From positions 388,174-452,173 of the forward strand of contig NZ_KQ948554.1 of NCBI RefSeq assembly GCF_001514125.1: a DNA stretch of 64,000 bases, in the 5' to 3' direction. Below, piece after piece: positions 35,079 through 43,100 of the stretch. The DNA is from Streptomyces longwoodensis (GTDB lineage: Bacteria > Actinomycetota > Actinomycetes > Streptomycetales > Streptomycetaceae). Position 1 is the stretch's first letter. Each line of letters starts with the position of its first letter. The position numbers and the translations under genes are program-made. Under the pieces are notes generated by a model, which made no database searches, had not been told where the DNA came from, and saw only the letters and a list, made by a program, of their open reading frames with translations.

Positions 35079-36370
35079 ACCAGCTCCTTCCCGCGCGTCT
35101 CGGGCAGGCCGAGCAGCGCCAGTGCGGCGATCGCGTAGCCGATCGCGCCGAAGACCAGCGCGCCGCCCACGCCCCAGCTGTCGGCCAGGAAACCGACGGT
35201 GGTGGGGAAGACGGCGCCGACCGCGCGCCCGGTGTTGTAGGTGAAGCCCTGACCGGTGCCGCGCACGGCGGTCGGGTACAGCTCGCTCAGGTAGGACCCG
35301 AACCCGCTGAAGATCGCCGACATGCAGAACCCGAGCGGGAAGCCGAGCACCAGCAGCAGCGAGTCGGCACCGGCCGGGATGTTCGCGTACGCCAGGACGC
35401 ACACCGCCGACAGCAGCGCGAACAGCCAGATGTTGCGGCGCCGGCCCAGCCGGTCGGTGAGGTACCCGCCGGTCAGGTAGCCGAGGAAGGCGCCCGAGAT
35501 CAGGAACGTGAGGTAGCCGCCGGTGCCCACCACGGACAGGCCGCGCTCGGACTTCAGGTACGTCGGCACCCAGGTCGCGAGCGTGTAGTAGCCGCCCTGG
35601 ACGCCGGTGGAGAGCAGTCCCGCGAACACGGTCGTGCGCAGCAGCGGCCCGCGGAAGATCGCCGTGAACGAGCCCTTCTCCGCGCTCCGTTCGCGCGCGG
35701 CGGTGGCCTCCGGCGCGTCCTCGACGCGCCGTCGGACCCACACGACGAGCAGCGCGGGCAGCGCGCCCGTCCAGAACATCACCCGCCAGGCGAGGTCGTC
35801 GCCGCAGAACGAGAAGACCAGCGTGTACACGATCGCCGCGAGCCCCCAGCCGACGGCCCAGGAGCTCTGGATCGCCCCGAGGGTACGGCCGCGGTGGCGC
35901 GCGCTCGCGTACTCGGCGACCAGGATCGCGCCGACCGCCCACTCGCCGCCGAAGCCGAGGCCCTGAAGGGCGCGGAAGACCAGCAGGGTCTCGTAGGTGG
36001 GGGCGAAGCCGCAGGCCACGGTGAAGACGGCGTAGGTCACCACCGTGATCATCAGGGCCCGCACCCGGCCGATCCGGTCGGCCACCACACCGGCGAGGGC
36101 GCCGCCGATCGCCGAGACGACGAGGGTCACGGTGGTGAACAGGCCGGTCTGACCGCTGTCGAGCCCGAAGTGGGCCGCCAGGGCGACCATGCTCAACGGC
36201 AGGGTGAAGTAGTCGTACGAGTCCAGCGCATAGCCGCCGAACGCGCCGGCGAAGGCGCGCCGGCCGCGCGGACCGAGGGCGCGCAGCCAGCCGAACGCGC
36301 CTGGTGCGTCGGCGTGTTCGCCAGCCGGTGGGTGGGAGGTCACGGTCGGGGACGGAGGGGTCGTGCTCAT
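35075..36370 (-). CDS. MFS transporter, organic-acid type
   Basis: The 431-aa protein has 12 helices. The conserved VVADRIGRVRAL loop lies between helices 2 and 3 and TDRLGRRRNIWL between helices 8 and 9. It resembles acid:proton symporters. As the first gene of the operon it probably imports 5-oxoproline or a related acid. ATG 36370 has GAGGTGC upstream. Its promoter carries the GntR operator described separately. Confidence 0.87.
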   Translation of the reverse strand: MSTTPPSPTVTSHPPAGEHADAPGAFGWLRALGPRGRRAFAGAFGGYALDSYDYFTLPLSMVALAAHFGLDSGQTGLFTTVTLVVSAIGGALAGVVADRIGRVRALMITVVTYAVFTVACGFAPTYETLLVFRALQGLGFGGEWAVGAILVAEYASARHRGRTLGAIQSSWAVGWGLAAIVYTLVFSFCGDDLAWRVMFWTGALPALLVVWVRRRVEDAPEATAARERSAEKGSFTAIFRGPLLRTTVFAGLLSTGVQGGYYTLATWVPTYLKSERGLSVVGTGGYLTFLISGAFLGYLTGGYLTDRLGRRRNIWLFALLSAVCVLAYANIPAGADSLLLVLGFPLGFCMSAIFSGFGSYLSELYPTAVRGTGQGFTYNTGRAVGAVFPTTVGFLADSWGVGGALVFGAIGYAIAALALLGLPETRGKELV

Positions 36371-36491
36371 GGAAGCACCTCGCAGAGGGATGACGGAGGG
36401 TGCGGGAGTGAGCCGGGCCGTGCAGGGGCGCCGCGGCCTTCCGGCCTTGCGGCCTTCCGGTCTTCCGTGGGGACGGGGCGCCGTGGTCAGC

Positions 36492-36521
36492 AACGTAGAG
36501 GATCGTTGAACGATCCTTCAA
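36492..36521 (-). promoter_or_regulatory. Promoter of the oxoprolinase operon with a perfect 19-bp palindrome operator in its spacer
   Basis: On the minus strand TTGAAG (36521-36516) and TACGTT (36497-36492) are spaced 18 bases. The palindrome AGGATCGTTGAACGATCCT (36499-36517) covers the spacer. A bound repressor would block the operon; the divergent GntR gene at 36566 is the obvious candidate. Confidence 0.75.
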
Positions 36522-36565
36522 TACCCCCGTTGTCTCGTTCCCCGGTCTGCGATTGAATTCCGGGC

Positions 36566-37273
36566 ATGGCAGAGCAGCTGGCGGGACTGGCCGACGACCG
36601 AGCCCTCCTGGGGCGCACCAGCACGGCCGAGCGCGTCGCCGACATCCTCCGGAGCCGCGTGGCCGAGGGCTACTTCCCGCCGGGCACCCGCCTGTCGGAG
36701 GACAGCATCGGCGGCGCACTCGGGGTGTCCCGCAACACCCTGCGCGAGGCGTTCCGGCTGCTCACCCACGAGCGGCTGCTGGTCCACGAGCTGAACCGGG
36801 GCGTGTTCGTGCGCGTCCTGACCGTGGACGACGTCGAGGACATCTACCGCACGCGCGCGTTGGTCGAGTGCGCGGTGGTCCGGGGGCTCGGCGAGCCGCC
36901 GTACGCGCTCGACCGCCTCGCCGGAGCGGTCGCCGAGGGGGAGCGGGCGGTGCGCGAAGGTGACTGGAAAACGCTGGGTACCGCGAACATCCACTTCCAC
37001 CGGGAGCTGGTCGCGCTGGCGGGCAGCGAACGCACCGACGAGCTGATGCGCAGCGTCTTCGCCGAACTCCGCCTGGCCTTCCACGTGGTGGACGACCCGC
37101 GTCGGCTGCACGAGCCGTACCTGGCCCGCAACCAGCAGATCCTCCAGGCCCTCGTGGCCGGTGAGAAGGACCGGGCCGAGGAACTGCTCGCCGTGTACCT
37201 CGGTGACTCGCTGGAACGGGTGGTCGAGGTGTACCGGCGCCGGGTGGGCGAGGAGGGGGCGGGGGCCGGCTGA
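36566..37273 (+). CDS. GntR family regulator, FadR/FCD type
   Basis: The 235-aa protein has an N-terminal winged helix (VADILRSRVAEGYFPPGTRLSEDSIGGALGVSRNTLREAFRLLTHERLLVH, about residues 22-75) and an all-helical FCD domain with metal/ligand residues in NIHFHRELVALAGS. It diverges from the 5-oxoprolinase operon and probably represses it in the absence of substrate. A 32-base duplication surrounds its stop codon, and tandem repeats follow. Confidence 0.91.
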   Translation: MAEQLAGLADDRALLGRTSTAERVADILRSRVAEGYFPPGTRLSEDSIGGALGVSRNTLREAFRLLTHERLLVHELNRGVFVRVLTVDDVEDIYRTRALVECAVVRGLGEPPYALDRLAGAVAEGERAVREGDWKTLGTANIHFHRELVALAGSERTDELMRSVFAELRLAFHVVDDPRRLHEPYLARNQQILQALVAGEKDRAEELLAVYLGDSLERVVEVYRRRVGEEGAGAG

Positions 37274-37310
37274 GCGGAAGCGAGGAGAGTGCGGGAGCCG
37301 GCTGAGCGGA
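37265..37310. repeat. Duplicated GCCGGCTGAGCGGA spanning a stop codon
   Basis: GCCGGCTGAGCGGA occurs at 37265-37278, containing the GntR stop codon, and again at 37297-37310, a period of 32 bases. It leads into the decamer array. Confidence 0.7.
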
Positions 37311-37330
37311 TGCGAGGTGCGGGCCGGGCC

Positions 37331-37390
37331 CGTCCGGGCCCGTCCGGGCCCGTCCGGGCCCGTCCGGGCCCGTCCGGGCCGGTCCGGGCC
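37331..37390. repeat. 10-bp tandem repeat (CGTCCGGGCC) x5-6
   Basis: CGTCCGGGCC is repeated exactly at 37331, 37341, 37351, 37361 and 37371, then a variant GGTCCGGGCC at 37381. The array lies upstream of the SMC-like operon promoter. Confidence 0.9.
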
Positions 37391-37472
37391 GGTCCCGTCT
37401 GCCGGAGGCCTCTCGCGCCGCCGTGACGGCCGTGGCATCTGCGTCGTTTGGGTCGATGTCAGACCGAGGACC

Positions 37473-37478
37473 TAGTCT
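37473..37478 (+). promoter_or_regulatory. -10 element of a leaderless promoter for the SMC-like operon
   Basis: TAGTCT ends seven bases before GTG 37486, so transcription should begin at the start codon. No ribosome-binding site is seen. A weak TTGGGT at 37448-37453 is a possible -35 (19-base spacing). Confidence 0.5.
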
Positions 37479-37485
37479 GTGCACC

Positions 37486-39012
37486 GTGACTTCGCCTGCA
37501 TCGACGGACCGTGTTCCGCCCCAGCTCAGCGCGGGGCCGCGTCCCGCGCCGGGGCCGGCCGCCGACGAGGGACTGGCGCGGCGCCTGCGCGCGCTCGCCT
37601 GCACCGCGCCGATCCACGACCTCGACGCGCGCAAGGCCAACCTCGCCGGCGAGTACTCGGTGTACGGCATGGCGGAGATCGCCCTGGCCGCGATCGACCT
37701 CGTCACGCTCACCATGGACTTCGACACCGGCGCCGACCACGACGAGATCGTGGCCCGCCTCGTCCCGCGCATCGCCGCCCAGGCCCCGCAGCGGCCCGGC
37801 GCCGAGCACGAGCGCGTGGCCCGCTGGGTCCTGGAGAACCTGATCAACGTCGGCAGCGTCGACCGCGGCTTCCGCGCCGTCTACGGCACCTTCGCGCCGG
37901 ACGGCAGCTATGTGCGCCGCGACTACGACTTCAAGCTGATCGAGGAGGTCCCGGGCTACGGCGGCGCCGTCTACCTCCGCACCACCGACGAGGCCGTCAA
38001 CGTCCTGGTGGGCGCCCTCGACACCGACGTCACCAGCGCCCAGATCGCCGCCGAGGTCAAGCTCGAGGTGCTCATCCGGCGCGGCCGCCTCGCCGACGCC
38101 CAGCTGGCCGCCGAGCAGGCCCGCTACCGCACCGTGCAGTACTCGGAGACCCTGCGCAGGGCCCTGGAGGCCACCCGGCGCAACGTCCGCGCGGTGGACT
38201 GGCTCAACGCCGTGCCCGACATGATCGCCGAGGCGCTCGACCACGTCGCCGACCGCTACCGCCACGAGAACGCGATCCTCACCAACATCCGCAAGGCACG
38301 CGACGAGTCCGAGGACCCGGAGAACAAGCGCCGCGCCGCCGAGCTCGTCGACATCGTCAAGGACTGCATCCGCCGCCACACCCAGCTGCAGTCCCGCCTG
38401 CTGGAGGCCGGCCCGCTCTTCCGCGCCGAGCAGGACCGGCAGGCGTTCGCCACCCCCCTGGCGACGGCCGGGCTGGACCTCTACGGCCAGCTCGTCGCGC
38501 CCGTGCTGCCGTTGCCGCTGGAGCAGGCGATCCGGGTCACGGACGCCTTCTTCGCCCGCGGGACGGGACTGCGCACCCCGGTGTCCGTGCGGGTGACCGA
38601 CCTGGTCGACATCCTGCTCACCCCGCCCGTGGAGCGGGAGCACCTGGGCGCGGAGATGCCGGAGCCCGACCTCATCGCCACGCCGGACGACAGCCGGTTC
38701 AGCGAGGAGCAGCTGGCCGCCGCCATGGAACTCCTCGACCTCCCGGCGGACGCCCCGCGCAGGCTCTCCGGGCTGCTCGCGGAGGCCCGCCGCAAGGACC
38801 GTGAGCTGCCGTACCTGGTCGCGCTGCTCGCCGTGCACGCCGCGAGCCCGCCCGTCGGGACGGCGTACCGGCAGGGCGAGCAGAAGCTGCTGTTCGCCGT
38901 GGACGACGGCACCGAGCTGGACGACGAGGAGTTCGGAGGCGCGGACCTGATCGTGGGGACCGCCCTGCTGGACGCGGCGGGCATGGCCGCGGACCGGACG
39001 GAGGCGGCGTGA
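37486..39012 (+). CDS. MukF/JetA-like kleisin candidate
   Basis: The 508-aa protein is the first of three genes that look like an SMC-kleisin complex. The N-terminal region (about 25-140) is a winged-helix-like fold (YSVYGMAEIALAAIDLVTLTMDF). Long helices follow (about 180-310; AEQARYRTVQYSETLRRALEATRRNVRAVDW) as in MukF/JetA neck regions, then more helical and a C-terminal winged region. GTG 37486 has a TAGTCT -10 seven bases upstream and no ribosome site, so initiation is probably leaderless. Assignment rests on size, helical pattern and operon; I did not recognise a signature motif. Confidence 0.7.
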   Translation: MTSPASTDRVPPQLSAGPRPAPGPAADEGLARRLRALACTAPIHDLDARKANLAGEYSVYGMAEIALAAIDLVTLTMDFDTGADHDEIVARLVPRIAAQAPQRPGAEHERVARWVLENLINVGSVDRGFRAVYGTFAPDGSYVRRDYDFKLIEEVPGYGGAVYLRTTDEAVNVLVGALDTDVTSAQIAAEVKLEVLIRRGRLADAQLAAEQARYRTVQYSETLRRALEATRRNVRAVDWLNAVPDMIAEALDHVADRYRHENAILTNIRKARDESEDPENKRRAAELVDIVKDCIRRHTQLQSRLLEAGPLFRAEQDRQAFATPLATAGLDLYGQLVAPVLPLPLEQAIRVTDAFFARGTGLRTPVSVRVTDLVDILLTPPVEREHLGAEMPEPDLIATPDDSRFSEEQLAAAMELLDLPADAPRRLSGLLAEARRKDRELPYLVALLAVHAASPPVGTAYRQGEQKLLFAVDDGTELDDEEFGGADLIVGTALLDAAGMAADRTEAA

Positions 39013-39154
39013 TGTCCGACGTCCACCTCGCCGGCCGGGCCACCGCCCGGTACGGCACGGCGACCAGCGTCCTCCACTCACCCCGCCGGGCCGGAGCCCG
39101 CACCCACGACGGAGTCGTCCGTCACCCTCGCCCCCGGAACAAGGAGTTGCCGTC

Positions 39155-40042
39155 GTGACCGAGCACGTCGAGTGGAGCGACGCGGAGGCCCCCGCCCCGG
39201 CGGCCGGTGCCGCCGTCACCCCCGCCGACGCCGCCGACGCGGCGCGGCTCGTCGCCTTCGGGCTCCAGCCCAAGCTGCAGCCCGCCCGCGACCAGGAGTA
39301 CGCCGACCTGCTGCGCCGCTACCGCGAGGACCCGCCCTTCGCCCGGCTCGCCGACGCCGTCGCCGCCGGGCTCGGCCTGATCGTGCTGGAGGTCTCCCCG
39401 CGCGCGGGGATGGCCGTGACCGCGGCCGAGGACTCGGTGTTCGCCGTGCGCATGGGCGACTACGCGCGCCGCACGGCCGCCGACTCCGGCGACCGCTTCC
39501 TGCACGGCCTCGCCCACCTCGCGGTCGCCGCGATGGCCTTCCCCCGGCCCGAGGACCTCGCCGACGACGGGTACATCGGGCGGGTCACCGTCAACGGCGT
39601 CGACGCGTTCGTGCGCCAGGCCTGCCGCCGCCTGGAGGAGCGCGCCGAGCAGCAGGGCGAGAACACCGACCCGGCCACCGACGCGCCCGGCCTGGAGGCC
39701 GCCTGGCGGATCTGGGCCCGGCGAAGCGCCGCCGGTGCCACCAAGGACGCCCGCCGCCTCGCCGGGTCCACCACCGGCATCGTCGGCAAGGCCGTCGCGT
39801 TCCTCACCGACTCCGGCTTCCTCCAGCGCACCGGTGACGACAACGGCGGCACGTACCGCACCACGGCCCGCTACCAGCTCCAGGTGCGCGACCTGGCCGG
39901 CAGCGCCGCCATGGCCGAGCTGCTGGAGCTGGGCGTCGTCCCGGTCACCGACGGCACGCCGTCGCTGCTGCCCCCCGAGGAGTCCGAGGACCTGCACCTG
40001 GTGGCCGACGCCGGACTGCCGTTCCACGCCCCGACCTCCTGA
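39155..40042 (+). CDS. MukE/JetB-like accessory protein candidate
   Basis: The 295-aa protein has an N-terminal winged-helix-like part (LQPKLQPARDQEYADLLRRYREDPPFARLADAVAAGLGL) and a C-terminal winged helix (TGIVGKAVAFLTDSGFLQRTGDDNGGTYRTTARYQLQVRDL). This is the two-winged-helix plan of MukE/JetB, which bridges kleisin and SMC heads. GTG 39155 has AAGGAG eight bases upstream. It follows the kleisin-like gene by 142 bases and precedes the SMC-like gene. Confidence 0.68.
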   Translation: MTEHVEWSDAEAPAPAAGAAVTPADAADAARLVAFGLQPKLQPARDQEYADLLRRYREDPPFARLADAVAAGLGLIVLEVSPRAGMAVTAAEDSVFAVRMGDYARRTAADSGDRFLHGLAHLAVAAMAFPRPEDLADDGYIGRVTVNGVDAFVRQACRRLEERAEQQGENTDPATDAPGLEAAWRIWARRSAAGATKDARRLAGSTTGIVGKAVAFLTDSGFLQRTGDDNGGTYRTTARYQLQVRDLAGSAAMAELLELGVVPVTDGTPSLLPPEESEDLHLVADAGLPFHAPTS

Positions 40043-40048
40043 TCCTCC

Positions 40049-40088
40049 CGACCACGTCCTCCCGACCCCGACCACGTCCTCCCGACCC
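40049..40088. repeat. 20-bp tandem duplication
   Basis: CGACCACGTCCTCCCGACCC at 40049-40068 is repeated exactly at 40069-40088 between the JetB-like and SMC-like genes. Confidence 0.9.
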
Positions 40089-40122
40089 TCCCGCACCGCC
40101 AGAAGACTGACGAGAGTCCGCC

Positions 40123-43100
40123 ATGTACGAGCTGTCCCGGGTCCGCCTCTACTCCATCGGGCCGGCCGGTGCGCGCTACGCCGACACCGTGCTCGACCTG
40201 CGCGGGGTGGGCGACGTCGTGCCCGACCCCGCCCCCGCGCAGGCGGAGTTCTTCGAGGAGGAGCCGGTCGGCCCGCCGCGCCGTCCCGCGCCCGCCGGCG
40301 TGCTCTTCCTGGAGAACGGCGGCGGCAAGTCCGTCCTGCTGAAGCTGATCTTCTCGGTGATGCTGCCGGGCCACCGCAACACCCTCGGCGGCGCCAGCTC
40401 CGGCGTGCTGCGCAAGTTCCTGCTCGCCGACGACTGCGGCCACGTGGCCCTGGAGTGGCAGCACGTGCAGACCGGCGAGTGCGTCGTCGTCGGCAAGGTC
40501 AGCGAGTGGCGCGGGCGCCAGGTGTCCAACGACCCGCGCAAGTTCGCCGAGGCCTGGTACTCCTTCCGCCCCGGGCCCGGACTCGCCCTGGACAACCTGC
40601 CCGTCGCCGAGGCCACCGCCGTACGGCCGCCCGTCGAGGGCCAGTCCGGCGCCCAGGGCCGCCGGCGCACCATGAAGGGCTTCCGCGACGCCCTCACCGA
40701 GGCGGGCAAGGCGTACCCGCACCTGGAGGTGCACTGGGAGGAGATCCACGAACGCTGGACCGAGCACCTCGGCGACCTCGGCCTGGACCCCGAACTCTTC
40801 CGCTACCAGCGCGAGATGAACGCCGACGAGGGCGAGGCGGCCGGCCTGTTCGCGGTGAAGAAGGACTCCGACTTCACCGACCTGCTGCTGCGCGCCGTCA
40901 CCGACACCCGCGACACCGACGGCCTCGCCGACCTCGTCAGCGGCTTCGGCAACAAGCTCGGGCGGCGCGCCGAACTGATCGCCGAGCGGGACTTCACGGC
41001 CGGCTCCGTCGACCTGCTCGGCCGGATCGTCGAGGCCGCCGACACCCGCGCGCGGGCCCGGGAGGTCCACACGGCCGCCGAGCGCCGCACGCGCACGCTG
41101 GCCCGCCGGCTCTCCGCGCGCGCCGCCCAGGAGCGCACCCGCGCCGCCGACCTCGCCCAGCGGGTCACCGGCGCCGCCCACGCCGTCACCCACGCCGAGG
41201 CCGCCCGCGGGCGCAGCGCCCTCGTCGCCGCTGAACTGGCCTACCGCCACGCCTCCCTGGCGCTCGCCGCCGCAGAGAAGTCCGCCGCCGCGCAGAAGCG
41301 CGAACTCGCCGACGCCCGCACCCTGCACGCCGCCTGGCAGGCCGCCGAGGCCGTGCTGCGCCACCGTGCCGCCGCCGACCGCGCCGCGCGCGTGTCCGCG
41401 GCCATCCAGGAGGCCGAGCGGGACGCGGCCCCCGCGCTCGCCGCCCGCGCCCGGGCCGCCGTCGACCTCGTCCGCGCCCTGCACGCGGCCGCCGACCGGG
41501 CCGAACACCTCGCCAACGAGGAGGAGGAGCGCTCGGCCTCCCTCCAGGAGGTCGGCGAGGCCGCCCACCGCGACGCCACCGCCGCCGCCACCGAGGCGCA
41601 GCGCGCCCGCAGCGAGGCCGGGCACCTGCGCCAGCGGCTCACCGAGGTCGAGCAGGAGACCGCCGAGGCCGTACGGGCCGGCTGGCTCGACGACAGCGCC
41701 CCCGACGCCGACCCCGCCCGGGCGGCCCTCGCCGCCAGCGATGCCGAGAAGACGGCCGTCGCGGCCTGGGACACCGCCCGGGAGGCCTCCCGCCGGGCGA
41801 GCGAGCACGCGCGCGAGGCGGCCTCCGCCGAGTCCCGCGCCGAACTGACCGCGGCCCGCGCGGCCGACGCGGCGACGGCGGCGCAGCGGTCGTACGAGGG
41901 GGAGCGCCGCCTCGCCGAAGCGCTGGCCGGCGAGGACCGGCTGGCGGAGCTGCTCGGGCTCACCGACGGCCGCACCAGCATCCCCCGCCCGCGCCACGAG
42001 AGCACCACGCCGGAGGACGGCGGGACCCCGGACGACGGCGCCCTCACGCCCGAGGACCTCGACCGCTGCGCCGACGAGCTGCGCCGGCTGCTCGACGACG
42101 CCGTCGCGTCCGCCGAACGCCAGCTGTTCGACCTGCGCACGGCCGCCGCCGACGACGCCCGCATCCTCGGCGCCCTCGGCGACGGCGGCCTGCTGCCGCC
42201 AGGCCCCGACGTCCTGGCCACCGTCGAGTTCCTCGGCGAGCACGGCATCCCCGCGCTGCCTGGCTGGCGCTACCTCGCCCAGGCCGTCGACCCGGTGGAC
42301 CACGCACGGGTGCTGGCCGCCCGACCCGAGCTCGTCGACGGTGTGATCATCACCGACCCCGACTCACACGCACGCGCCCGGGAGGCGCTGGGCGAGGCCG
42401 CCCTGCTGCCGCGCTCCGCCGTCGCCGTCGGCACGGCCGCCGCGCTGCTCGCTCCGACCCCGGCCGAGGACTCCCTCGGCGGTGACGTGTTCCTCGTCCC
42501 GCCGAACCCCGCCATGCACGACGAACACGCCGCCGACGAGGAACGGCAGGCCCTGCGCGCCCGCGCCACCGAGCGGGACGAGGAGATCCGCCGCCTCGCC
42601 GCCCGGCTCGGCAAGGACCGGGAACTGTCCGCGCGGCTCACCTCCTGGCGCACCGGCTGCCCGGCCGGCCGACTGGCCGAACTCGCCCGCGTTGCCGAGG
42701 AGGCCCGCACCTTCGCCGAGGAGGCCGAGGCCGAGCTCACCGAGGCGCGCACCGTGCGCGCCGAGACCGAGGAGGCGGCCGCCGAGGCCGCCCGGGTGCG
42801 CGACGAGAAGCAGGAGGCCGCCCAGAAGGCCCGGCGCGCCGCCGACGCCCTCGCCGGCCTCGCCTTCCGGCTCCGCGAACGGGCCGGCTGGCAGGCCAGG
42901 CTCCGCGAACTCGCCGACGAGGCCACCGAGTCCGAGGCCCGCGCCCAGGCCTGCCTGGAACGCGCCCGCGCCGCCGACGAGGACCGGCGCGCCGCCCAGC
43001 GCGCCGCCGACGACGCCCGCCGCACCGCGCGTGCCCTGCGCGCGGAGCGCGCCGAGGTCGCCGGCGCCCCCGACGACGTACCCCAGGGGGAGGGCGACGG

